Origin: Ashinkailepas kermadecensis
Lineage: Eukaryota; Arthropoda; Thecostraca; Neolepadidae
Reading direction: 5' to 3'
DNA: 64,000 bases
Assembly: GCA_034440615.1 (NCBI GenBank)
Contig: JAOTOM010004004.1
Location: 132,501 to 196,500, forward strand
Part shown: positions 36,540-49,217 of the stretch, piece after piece
Layout: the number at the start of each line of letters is the position of its first letter
How positions within the stretch are numbered: the stretch's first letter is position 1
The notes under the pieces: model-generated
Seen by the model: only the letters and a program-made list of their open reading frames with translations
The model's database searches: none
What the model was told of the DNA's origin: nothing
Made by a program: the position numbers and the translations under genes

Positions 36540-37022
36540 CTGCGTGTGGAGCGGTGTGTGTGCGGTGGACCGGCAGCCGGACGGCCAGCTGCGCGTGTGG
36601 AGCGGTGTGTGTGCGGTGGACCGGCAGCCGGACGGCCAGCTGCGCGTGTGGAGCGGTGGTGTGTGTGTGTGTGTGTGGTGGACCGGCAGCCAGACGGCCA
36701 GCTGCGCGTGTGGAGCGGTGTGTGTGCGGTGGACCGGCAGCCGGACGGCCAGCTGCGCGTGTGGAGCGGTGTGTGTGCGGTGGACCGGCAGCCGGACGGC
36801 CAGCTGCGCGTGTGGAGCGGTGTGTGTGTGTGTGTGTGTGGTGGACCGGCAGCCAGACGGCCAGCTGCGCGTGTGGAGCGGTGTGTGTGCGGTGGACCGG
36901 CAGCCGGACGGCCAGCTGCGCGTGTGGAGCGGTGTGTGTGCGGTGGACCGGCAGCCGGACGGCCAGCTGCGCGTGTGGAGTGGTGTGTGTGCGGTGGACC
37001 GGCAGCCGGACGGCCAGCTGCG
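36540..37022. repeat. 51-bp minisatellite with AAB higher-order pattern
   Basis: The standard unit contains GCGGTGGACCGGCAGCCGGA and CGGCCAGCTGCGCGTGTGG. The third and sixth units instead carry an expanded TGTGTGTGTG run and CAGCCAGAC, so the nine units read A A B A A B A A A. This implies amplification of a three-unit block. Confidence 0.93.
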
Positions 37023-37551
37023 GCGAAGGTGGAACCACAGGCCGACCACCCACAACGAACCAAGCCGGACCGACGGCCGGCTGGAGCAAGTCGACGGACA
37101 GCACACTTTGGCGAGTTACGACACCGACTTAAGCCGGCTTACGTCACAGCAACGCCAGGCACTGCGACCGGCCGCCACGGACGTCACCGGTTTCTACATG
37201 CGCTACCAAATGAGCTTCCAGATCGGCCTTGGCAGACACGCGCACAAGCCAACGTCCTGTAGGTCCTATAGGTCCTATAGGTTAGGTCCTATAGGAGATA
37301 GTTGTCCTAGAAGCATCGCAGCAGCGAAGAAGGGCGATGCAAACCCATTATCTGGTTTGGTTATTTACACACAAGGTCACATCATTCAAAACTACGCTTT
37401 TTCGAAAAGGATGGAGAGAAAACTCGTTACTTCCTCCCTTTCCACATACGTGCAGGGAACCATCTCAGCTCGCACAGCAATGTTACACCACAGGCCAGCA
37501 TGAGTTTTCATGACCGTCGTTGCGGATTTTAAGGCAACAACGGGGTACCAC
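37023..37551. other. Unique stretch, no gene
   Basis: A short AGGTCCTATAGG repeat (three copies) is at about 37259-37292. No coding evidence. Confidence 0.5.
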
Positions 37552-38194
37552 GGGCCGGCGGGCTCTCCACTGTCATCTGCGGCGTGTCCCTGGTCTGACG
37601 ACGGGCCCTCTCCATTGTCATCTGCGGCGTGTCCCTGGTCTGACGTCGGGCCGGGGGCTCTCCACTGTCATCTGCGGCGTGTCCTTGGTCTGACGACGGA
37701 CCGGCGAGCTCTTCATTGTCATCTGGGGCGCGTCCCTGATCTGACGTCGGGCCGGGCCCTCTCCACTGTCATCTGTGGCGCGTCCCTGGTCTGACGTCGG
37801 GCCGGGGGCTCTTCACTGTCACCTGTGGCGTGTCCCTGGTCTGACGTCGGGCCGGGGGCTCTCCACTGTCATCTGTGGCGCGTCCCTGGTCTGACGCCGG
37901 GCCGGCGGGCTCTTCACTGTCACCTGTGGCGTGTCCCTGGTCTAACGTCGGGCCGGGGGCTCTTCACTGTCACCTGTGGCGCGTCCCTGGTCTGACGTCG
38001 GGCCGGCGGGCTCTTCACTGTCACCTGTGGCGCGTCCCTGGTCTGACGTCGGGCCGGGGGCTCTTCACTGTCACCTGTGGCGCGTCCCTGGTCTGACGTC
38101 GGGCCGGCGGGCTCTTCACTGTCACCTGTGGCGCGTCCCTGGTCTGACGTCGGGCCGGGGGCTCTTCACTGTCATCTGTGGCGCGTCCCTGGTC
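37552..38194. repeat. 50/51-bp minisatellite, about 13 copies
   Basis: The unit contains GGCGCGTCCCTGGTCTGACG and GGGCTCTTCACTGTCACCTG. Copies alternate GGGCCGGCGGGCTC and GGGCCGGGGGCTC, giving 51/50-bp lengths. Proximal copies have CTGTCATCTG, distal ones CTGTCACCTG. Confidence 0.94.
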
Positions 38195-38199
38195 CCACC

Positions 38200-41101
38200 G
38201 ACAGCCGCGCCGTACCTGGCCGCTGGACTGTGACTACGTCCCGAAGGAGGTTGGTCGTTTGCCGACAGCCGCACCACATCTGGCCGCTGGACTGTGACTA
38301 CGTCCCGGAGGAGGTTGGTCGTTTGCCGACAGCCGCACCACATCTGGCCGCTGGACTGTGACTACCTCCCGGAGGAGGTTGGTCGTTTGCCGACAGCCGC
38401 ACCACATCTGGCCGCTGGACTGTGACTACCTCCCGGAGGAGGTTGGTCGTTTGCCGACAGCCGCACCACATCTGGCCGCTGGACTGTGACTACGTCCCGA
38501 AGGAGGTTGGTCGTTTGCCGACAGCCGCGCCACACCTGGCCGCTGGACTGTGACTACCTCCCGGAGGAGGTTGGTCGTTTGCCGACAGCCGCACCACATC
38601 TGGCCGCTGGACTGTGACTACGTCCCGGAGGAGGTTGGTCGTTTGCCGACAGCCGCGCCACATCTGGCCGCTGGACTGTGACTACGTCCCGGAGGAGGTT
38701 GGTCGTTTGCCGACAGCCGCACCACATCTGGCCGCTGGACTGTGACTACCTCCCCGGAGGAGGTTGGTCGTTTGCCGACAGCCGCGCCACATCTGGCCGC
38801 TGGACTGTGACTACCTCCCGGAGGAGGTTGGTCGTTTGCCGACAGCCGCACCACATCTGGCCGCTGGACTGTGACTACCTCCCGGAGGAGGTTGGTCGTT
38901 TGCCGACAGCCGCGCCACACCTGGCCGCTGGACTGTGACTACCTCCCGGAGGAGGTTGGTCGTTTGCCGACAGCCGCACCACATCTGGCCGCTGGACTGT
39001 GACTACCTCCCGGAGGAGGTTGGTCGTTTGCCGACAGCCGCACCACATCTGGCCGCTGGACTGTGACTACCTCCCGGAGGAGGTTGGTCGTTTGCCGACA
39101 GCCGCACCACATCTGGCCGCTGGACTGTGACTACCTCCCGGAGGAGGTTGGTCGTTTGCCGACAGCCGCACCACATCTGGCCGCTGGACTGTGACTACCT
39201 CCCGGAGGAGGTTGGTCGTTTGCCGACAGCCGCACCACATCTGGCCGCTGGACTGTGACTACCTCCCGGAGGAGGTTGGTCGTTTGCCGACAGCCGCACC
39301 ACATCTGGCCGCTGGACTGTGACTACCTCCCGGAGGAGGTTGGTCGTTTGCCGACAGCCGCACCACATCTGGCCGCTGGACTGTGACTACCTCCCGGAGG
39401 AGGTTGGTCGTTTGCCGACAGCCGCACCACATCTGGCCGCTGGACTGTGACTACCTCCCGGAGGAGGTTGGTCGTTTGCCGACAGCCGCACCACATCTGG
39501 CCGCTGGACTGTGACTACCTCCCGGAGGAGGTTGGTCGTTTGCCGACAGCCGCACCACATCTGGCCGCTGGACTGTGACTACCTCCCGGAGGAGGTTGGT
39601 CGTTTGCCGACAGCCGCACCACATCTGGCCGCTGGACTGTGACTACCTCCCGGAGGAGGTTGGTCGTTTGCCGACAGCCGCACCACATCTGGCCGCTGGA
39701 CTGTGACTACCTCCCGGAGGAGGTTGGTCGTTTGCCGACAGCCGCACCACATCTGGCCGCTGGACTGTGACTACCTCCCGGAGGAGGTTGGTCGTTTGCC
39801 GACAGCCGCACCACATCTGGCCGCTGGACTGTGACTACCTCCCGGAGGAGGTTGGTCGTTTGCCGACAGCCGCACCACATCTGGCCGCTGGACTGTGACT
39901 ACCTCCCGGAGGAGGTTGGTCGTTTGCCGACAGCCGCACCACATCTGGCCGCTGGACTGTGACTACCTCCCGGAGGAGGTTGGTCGTTTGCCGACAGCCG
40001 CACCACATCTGGCCGCTGGACTGTGACTACCTCCCGGAGGAGGTTGGTCGTTTGCCGACAGCCGCACCACATCTGGCCGCTGGACTGTGACTACCTCCCG
40101 GAGGAGGTTGGTCGTTTGCCGACAGCCGCACCACATCTGGCCGCTGGACTGTGACTACCTCCCGGAGGAGGTTGGTCGTTTGCCGACAGCCGCACCACAT
40201 CTGGCCGCTGGACTGTGACTACGTCCCGGAGGAGGTTGGTCGTTTGCCGACAGCCGCACCACATCTGGCCGCTGGACTGTGACTACGTCCCGGAGGAGGT
40301 TGGTCGTTTGCCGACAGCCGCACCACATCTGGCCGCTGGACTGTGACTACGTCCCGGAGGAGGTTGGTCGTTTGCCGACAGCCGCACCACATCTGGCCGC
40401 TGGACTGTGACTACCTCCCGGAGGAGGTTGGTCGTTTGCCGACAGCCGCGCCACATCTGGCCGCTGGACTGTGACTACCTCCCGGAGGAGGTTGGTCGTT
40501 TGCCGACAGCCGCACCACATCTGGCCGCTGGACTGTGACTACCTCCCAGAGGAGGTTGGTCGTTTGCCGACAGCCGCACCACATCTGGCCGCTGGACTGT
40601 GACTACCTCCCGGAGGAGGTTGGTCGTTTGCCGACAGCCGCACCACATCTGGCCGCTGGACTGTGACTACCTCCCGGAGGAGGTTGGTCGTTTGCCGACA
40701 GCCGCACCACATCTGGCCGCTGGACTGTGACTACGTCCCGGAGGAGGTTGGTCGTTTGCCGACAGCCGCACCACATCTGGCCGCTGGACTGTGACTACGT
40801 CCCGGAGGAGGTTGGTCGTTTGCCGACAGCCGCACCACATCTGGCCGCTGGACTGTGACTACCTCCCGGAGGAGGTTGGTCGTTTGCCGACAGCCGCACC
40901 ACATCTGGCCGCTGGACTGTGACTACCTCCCGGAGGAGGTTGGTCGTTTGCCGACAGCCGCACCACATCTGGCCGCTGGACTGTGACTACCTCCCGGAGG
41001 AGGTTGGTCGTTTGCCGACAGCCGCACCACATCTGGCCGCTGGACTGTGACTACCTCCCGGAGGAGGTTGGTCGTTTGCCGACAGCCGCACCACATCTGG
41101 C
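38200..41101. repeat. 64-bp minisatellite, about 45 copies
   Basis: The largest array. The unit contains CACCACATCTGGCCGCTGGA, CTGTGACTACCTCCCGGAGG and GGTTGGTCGTTTGCCGACA. Variants (CTACGTCCC, GCGCCAC, CCAGAGG) cluster in the first ~12 and last ~14 copies; about 20 consecutive copies from about 38940 to 40200 look identical by eye. Every unit has GTGAC. Confidence 0.97.
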
Positions 41102-41651
41102 CCCGCAAAAACGCTGCCACGTAATCGTCTTAGAAAACTGAGCTCGTGTAGCGGTTGTCACGCCGTGAGCACCAGGCGTGTCCTCACTGTCGGACGCCTT
41201 ACACTTTCACGATCCAATTGGCCTCAATCCTGAGTGCTCATGAGGTGCTCATGAGGTGCTCATGAGGTGCATGAGGTGCTCATGAGGTGTTCGACACGTG
41301 TTTACTTCCGTTGCGCTGGTTCCGCCGTGCGACTCTCTGTCACAGTGTGAAATTAGAAGCGTCGGGTGGCCACTGTCCGCTTTTAACCGGTGTCCATACG
41401 TATATTTATGGATCCTTATTGGTCAGCAAGGGAACCCTGCAGTGCTTCGTATCATGTCTTATCCGATTAAGTCAGCATAGCCGTATATAGCTTGTCATTC
41501 AAGCATCCAGCTTGGATCCTCTTTATTGTCGGCCAATGGCATAGCTGCCTCACATGGCTCGTGGAATTTTGCATTCATGTATCCGTTTCACTGGACGCAA
41601 CTATCGGCCACGCCATCTCGCCATCAGCAGATTCACTCCGTCGGCCACAGA
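41102..41651. other. Unique stretch with a 12-bp repeat
   Basis: Five copies of GAGGTGCTCAT, one shortened, lie at about 41233-41290. No gene is seen. Confidence 0.6.
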
Positions 41652-41854
41652 TGAGCCCTCACCTGGAGAGAATGACCCAGTAAAGTACCAGACGGCACCT
41701 CGGAGCCCTCACCTGGAGAGAATGACCCAGTCAAGTACCAGACGGCAGCTCGGAGCCCTCACCTGGAGAGAATGACCCAGTAAAGTACCAGACGGCAGCT
41801 CGGAGCCCTCACCTGGAGAGAATGACCCAGTCAAGTACCAGACGGCACCTCGGA
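41652..41854. repeat. 50-bp minisatellite, 4 copies
   Basis: Copies contain GAGCCCTCACCTGGAGAGAA and TGACCCAGTAAAGTACCAGA. AGTAAAG and AGTCAAG alternate between successive copies. Confidence 0.93.
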
Positions 41855-42519
41855 GCACGTCGTGTCCAAACCAGACGGCCTATCCCGTAACAGCGTCGGA
41901 TCTCACTGAAGATCGCTAATATTGAAATGAGCAATGGCTCAAATAATCTCCAGGTAAGACAAACGTTCGTGAATAAGCCAAAAACTCGTTCTGGTTCAGC
42001 TAAAAATCTGGCTGTGATGCGAGACTTGTTCTGTATAAACGGACCGTCCAATACCGACTACATATAAAACGCAGCGCAGTGACCTCAGAACTGGCACGTG
42101 GTCGGATATGATGTACCGGGAGAGTGCGACCTGACCTAGATAAGGGGTCTGCCCTGACCCCACATCACACATCTGACCTGCATTCACGCTCATTGTCCTG
42201 CCCGAGCGCAGCGACACACCCCGGCCAAAGACGACCCAGGCTGACCCAGCAGCTGCACTTCACTGGGCCATCACGGTCAGCGTGGCTGCGCCCACCGATT
42301 GAAAGCGTGCACTGCGATAGAATCTGAGCAGCGCCGGCGGCGGCCGATTTTTTCTCGTGCGCCGTGACGGTCCGACCACGCGGGCGGTTATTCGGTCCAG
42401 CGGCCGCCGACTCGTTATATTCACGCGGAACGAGAGGACCAGGCGATGTGTGTCGACGCCGAAATTCTGGCCGCGGTGAGAGGAGCCGGTGTGTGAGTCG
42501 GCTCGAGAGTGCGGCGGAC
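41855..42519. other. Unique stretch, no gene
   Basis: No coding or repeat structure I can support. Confidence 0.5.
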
Positions 42520-43460
42520 AGCGAGGCGGCGAGGCGGCGAGGAGGCGAGGTGGCGAGGTGGCGAGACGGCGAGACGGCGAGACGGCGAGGTGGCGAGACA
42601 GCGAGGTGGCGAGGTGGCGAGGTGGCGAGGCGGCGAGACGGCGAGACAGCGAGGCGGCGAGACAGCGAGGTGGCGAGGTGGCGAGACGGCGAGGCGGCGA
42701 GGCGGCGAGACGGCGAGACGGCGAGGCGGCGAGGCGGCGAGACGGCGAGACGGCGAGACGGCGAGGCGGCGAGACGGCGAGGCGGCGAGGCGGCGAGGCG
42801 GCGAGACGGCGAGACGGCGAGGCGGCGAGGAGGCGAGGCGGCGAGGCGGCGAGACGGCGAGACGGCGAGACGCGCGAGGTGGCGAGGTGGCGAGGCGGCG
42901 AGGCGGCGAGGTGGCGAGGCGGCGAGGCGGCGAGGCGGCGAGACGGCGAGACGGCGAGGCGGCGAGGCGGCGAGGCGGCGAGGCGGCGAGGCGGCGAGAC
43001 GGCGAGGCGGCGAGGCGGCGAGACGGCGAGGCGGCGAGGTGGCGAGGCGGCGAGGCGGCGAGGCGGCGAGGCGGCGAGGCGGCGAGACGGCGAGACAGCG
43101 AGGCGGCGAGACGGCGAGACGGCGAGACGGCGAGGCGGCGAGGCGGCGAGACGGCGAGACAGCGAGGCGGCGAGACAGCGAGGTGGCGAGGTGGCGAGAC
43201 GGCGAGGCGGCGAGGCGGCGAGGTGGCGAGGTGGCGAGGCGGCGAGGTGGCGAGGTGGCGAGGTGGCGAGGCGGCGAGGCGGCGAGGCGGCGAGACGGCG
43301 AGACAGCGAGGCGGCGAGACAGCGAGGTGGCGAGGTGGCGAGACGGCGAGACGGCGAGGTGGCGAGGTGGCGAGGTGGCGAGGTGGCGAGGCGGCGAGAC
43401 GGCGAGACGGCGAGGTGGCGAGGTGGCGAGGCGGCGAGACGGCGAGGTGGCGAGGCGGCT
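42520..43460. repeat. 8-bp (GGCGAGRC)n minisatellite
   Basis: About 118 units of GAGGCGGC, GAGACGGC, GAGGTGGC and rarer GAGACAGC. The purine-rich plus strand has no stops in any frame and the minus strand is also open, generating five overlapping spurious frames of 320-680 codons. Confidence 0.96.
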
Positions 43461-43716
43461 CGAACGGTGTGCGAGGCTAGACGACTCGACTCGTCGACGT
43501 GTTTGAGCCCAGATGGTCCGCAGGGCGCATATCGCACGCCTTCGGAAGCCGCCCGGTCCGAGCAACACTGCCCCATCAATCTCCTCGGAATCACGATGGA
43601 TCCGACTTCGGAAGCCACCCGGTCCGAGCAACACTCACCCATCAATCTCCCCGGAGTCCCGATGCATCCGGCTTGACTAATGCGGCCCCCTGTGGCACGC
43701 TGTGCGCGAAGAGAAC
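43461..43716. other. Short duplication, no gene
   Basis: A ~63-bp unit with GCCACCCGGTCCGAGCAACA and CCCATCAATCTCC is duplicated at about 43543-43670. No gene. Confidence 0.55.
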
Positions 43717-44374
43717 TCGGCGACGCGCAACAATCGTTCACTTGATAAGGCGCAGTACAGATACTCGGCGACGCGCAACAATCGTTCACTTGATAAGGCG
43801 CAGTACAGATACTCGGCGACGCGCAACAATCGTTCCTTGATAAGGCGCAGTACAGATACTCGGCGACGCGCAACAATCGTTCACTTGATAAGGCGCAGTA
43901 CAGATACTCGGCGACGCGCAACAATCGTTCACTTGATAAGGCGCAGTACAGATACTCGGCGACGCGCAACAATCGTTCCTTGATAAGGCGCAGTACAGAT
44001 ACTCGGCGACGCGCAACAATCGTTCCTTGATAAGGCGCAGTACAGATACTCGGCGACGCGCAACAATCGTTCTTGATAAGGCGCAGTACAGATACTCGGC
44101 GACGCGCAACAATCGTTCCTTGATAAGGCGCAGTACAGATACTCGGCGACGCGCAACAATCGTTCCTTGATAAGGCGCAGTACAGATACTCGGCGACGCG
44201 CAACAATCGTTCTTGATAAGGCGCAGTACAGATACTCGGCGACGCGCAACAATCGTTCCTTGATAAGGCGCAGTACAGATACTCGGCGACGCAAAACAAT
44301 CGTTCCTTGATAAGGCGCAGTACAGATACTCGGCGACGCGCAACAATCGTTCACTTGATAAGGCGCAGTACAGA
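43717..44374. repeat. 45/46/48-bp minisatellite, 14 copies
   Basis: The unit contains GATACTCGGCGACGCGCAAC and TTGATAAGGCGCAGTACA. Length classes arise from GTTCACTTG (48), GTTCCTTG (46-47) and GTTCTTG (45-46). Confidence 0.95.
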
Positions 44375-45933
44375 TTCGCTGATGTGGATCGCAATATCTC
44401 GATGGACGTGGGCCGCTGGCGTCAATGGGGCGGTCCCACAGACGAAATCAATACCGTGCTGATAAGGGCCGGTAGCAGCATAATCCCGGCTCCACTGAAT
44501 ATTTATTGGCAACGGATTCCTTGCATTGCGGGGTGGGTTTCAATTCGGCGCAGGTATGTGCATGAATTTGACGTTCACCCGGAGCATCTGTGACTGGCCG
44601 TGGTGGAAAATATGCTCGCATTCTGAATAGAAGAAAATCCACCCGGAGAGGGTACGAATTCACAGACATGTGGAAAGCAATGCTTTCAAAAGCTTGCAAA
44701 TATCTGGATGATAGTTGCGTGATAGTTCCTTATATACGTGTTGACAATATACCGAAGACGGTTATCCTGAAAATGTCCTCTTCGAACATGGTGAGCGAAG
44801 CCAAATTATCAAACTCAGTGGCACCCATGCTTGAGACATAATAACTGATGGCTTGAACCACTCAGGGTGACGAGGGCGGAGTGGGATGTACGGGCTCGTT
44901 TTCCATCACATTACCTACAGTATCAATTATATTACATAAACCCTGCGGGGAAATTCATCTTTTTATTACGTCAAGGCTCGGTCAGCATAGATGGAGCTTC
45001 CTATCTCATTGGAATACCTCGTGTCCCTACATCGGTCGTCCGATCCCCCCCCCTTCTCCCAGTAATCCAGAATCTCAATTTGGTACACTATGGGGCGCCC
45101 TTTCCCGATTATTGTTTAGCTCACCAGCCTCAACATTGCAAGACTCTTACCAATGTTGTATCAACGCGTCGCCTGTGTCTACCATACCTCTTTTTAAGAT
45201 GCAAGGGAATGATGAAACACCCACGTTCAAGCCGTGAGTGAAACACGACGACTTTTTAACAAACGAACACCTTGAAGCCGTCAGTGAGTATCTAGTACTA
45301 AGAGTACTAAGAGTACGTCAGCACATTCGTTCACACACTATCTTGAACAGGTCGTAATCGAACTGGAGGTTGTTTCGCTGAGCCATCGAAGCAATAACTT
45401 ATTTCCTGACACGTTTGTGAAAAAAAAGTCGGCAGTTCATGTTCGTAACAATAAAGAATAAGAACGTAAATGATTGCTCCAAGCCTACTCCGACCACAAA
45501 GATAGGGGAGAAATGGGGATATTTTAACCTTCTTCCGGTGGTCAAAGTAAAGTGTGGCATTAAAACGGATTCCATTTCGTTGATAAGAAATACTTGAAAG
45601 GAAGAATTAGGACAATGCAGGATCAAGTATCCGCGTGAATATACATTTATTTTTTCTTATTATTGCAGCATTAACAGCCCCTCCTCTAAACAAAAACAAG
45701 CTTGAAATTCCAACATGATACTTGACAGTCTAACTGAGCACATGTTCTCTTGTTTTTCCGTTCAATCTTTTTCATCGCGAACAAAATTCATGCTATGATA
45801 GTTGCGCAATGCAATACACGGACATCCGTCCCTTGTAGCATGCAGTGGGCCTCAATCCCTCCCTCCTTTATTACGTATCTTACGGAAAACCTACAGCGGA
45901 GCGAAATGTCGGCAAATGTCACGTGTCGTCCGC
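44375..45933. other. Unique, AT-richer stretch, no gene
   Basis: Open frames at 44590-44841 and 44867-45241 lack recognisable motifs and splice sites; I treat them as chance. No array is present. Confidence 0.5.
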
Positions 45934-46700
45934 CAGACGGCATAACATCTCCGGCAACAGGTGTCACCAGAGGTATCTGGACACTATAGACGGGCCGCTG
46001 ACGATGTCACGTGTTGTCTACCAGACGGCATAACATCTCCGGCAACAGGTGTCACCAGAGGCATCTGGACACTATAGACGGGCCGCTGACGGTGTCACGT
46101 GTTGTCTACCAGACGGCATAACATCTCCGGCAACAGGTGTCACCAGAGGTATCTGGACACTATAGACGGGCCGCTGACGGTGTCACATGTTGTCCACCAG
46201 ACGGCATAACATCTCCGGCAACAGGTGTCACCAGAGGTATCTGGACACTATAGACGGGCCGCTGACGGTGTAACGTGTTGTCCGCCAGATGGCACAACAT
46301 CTCCGGCAACAGGTGTCACCAGAGGTATCTGGACACTATAGACGGGCCGCTGACGGTGTCACGTGTTGTCTACCAGACGGCATAACATCTCCGGCAACAG
46401 GTGTCACCAGAGGCATCTGGACACCATAGACGGGCCGTTGACGGTGTCACGTGTTGTCTACCAGACGGCATAACATCTCCGGCAACAGATGTCACCAGAG
46501 GTATCTGGACACTATAGACGGGCCGCTGACGGTGTAACATGTTGTCCGCCAGACGGCATAACATCTCCGGCAACAGGTGTCACCAGAGGTATCTGGACAC
46601 TATAGACGGGCCGCTGACGGTGTCACGTGTTGTCTACCAGACGGCATAACATCTCCGGCAACAGGTGTCAGCAGAGGAATCTGGACACCATAGACTGACT
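45934..46700. repeat. 88-bp minisatellite, about 8.7 copies
   Basis: Units contain CAGACGGCATAACATCTCCG, CAACAGGTGTCACCAGAGG, CTGGACACTATAGACGGGCC and GGTGTCACGTGTTGTC. The spacing is a regular 88 bp. CACGTG occurs in most copies. Confidence 0.95.
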
Positions 46701-48542
<1,842 letters not shown>

Positions 48543-48735
48543 CTGGGGCAGACTGTCGCAAGTAGACATCCTCCCTCAACGAATGCGTCTCGCTGATGTC
48601 GTCCCCGTCCTCCTCCTCTTCCTCCTCCAGCAGGGTGGGCGGCGGCGCCATCTCGTAGCCCCACTGCTTGCGGAACGCCTTGCCACCTCCATCGAGCCGT
48701 ACCCGTGGCAGGTCGAGGAACAGCGAGTCACCGAT
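48543..48735 (-). CDS. Inferred exon 2 of the long minus-strand gene
   Basis: A 193-bp internal exon on the minus strand. The acceptor is pyrimidine-rich TCTGCTCTCACCAG|ATCGG and the donor CCCCAG|GTCAGT. The 64 codons begin IGDSLFLDLPRVRLDGGGKA, continue through FRKQWGYEMAPPP, a run of six Glu then DGDD, and end near DVYLRQSAP. Both splice sites fit the consensus and the other two frames are unconvincing. It enters in phase 0, matching the end of exon 1, and leaves with one base (phase 1), matching the start proposed for exon 3. The acidic patch contrasts with the strongly basic exon 1 and may mediate intramolecular or protein contacts (inference). A 45-bp minisatellite made of copies of this exon's own acceptor abuts it upstream. 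Confidence 0.7.
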
Positions 48736-48740
48736 CTGGT

Positions 48741-49217
48741 GAGAGCAGAGACGGTTTGAGACTCAAACGGAACAGCCGATCTGGTAGAAACAGGGACAGT
48801 GGGACTTGTGGGACAGAGCAGCTGTTCTGGTTGGAATAGATAGGGTAGGACACTTTCCGGGAGCAACCAATCTGGTGGGAACAGACAGTGGGACCAGATC
48901 GGTTGCTCTGCAGGAGCAACCGATCTGGTGGGAACAGGGACAGTGGAACACTCCACAGGAGCAGCCGATCCGGAGGGAACTAAAGTCGTGAGTCTCTACA
49001 GGAGCAGCCGTTCTGGTGGGAACAGAAACAGTGGGACACTCTACAGGAGCAGCCGTTCTGGTGGGAACAGGGACAGTGGAACACTCTACTGGAGCAGCAT
49101 CTAATAGGAACATAGACAGTGTGAAATTCTGTAGGAGCTGCCGATCTGGTGAGAACAGAGATAACGAAAGTATCTGTAGGAACAGCCGATCTGATGGGAA
49201 CGGAAATCTGATCTGGT
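48741..49217 (-). repeat. 45-bp minisatellite carrying copies of the exon 2 acceptor
   Basis: Read on the minus strand, units contain CTGTTCCCACCAG followed by ATCGGTTGCTCC-type sequence, like the exon 2 boundary CTGCTCTCACCAG|ATCGGT. Copies of ACCAG occur at plus positions 48781, 48827, 48872, 48925, 49013, 49058, 49146 and 49213, plus an ATCAG at 49191; the real acceptor is at 48736. The copy at 49146 is almost identical to the functional site. The spacing is mostly 45 bp. Confidence 0.9.

Noticed and set aside
38200..41101. CRISPR-like regular array
   Set aside because: Units are contiguous, with no unique spacers and no cas genes. The genome is eukaryotic.
42165..44299. Long frames on both strands (320-680 codons) rich in Arg/Gly/Glu or Ser/Arg/Leu
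   Set aside because: Product of the 8-bp stop-free repeat and the adjoining 46-48-bp array.
44590..45241. Two plus-strand frames of 83 and 124 codons
   Set aside because: No motif, splice site or codon pattern to support them.
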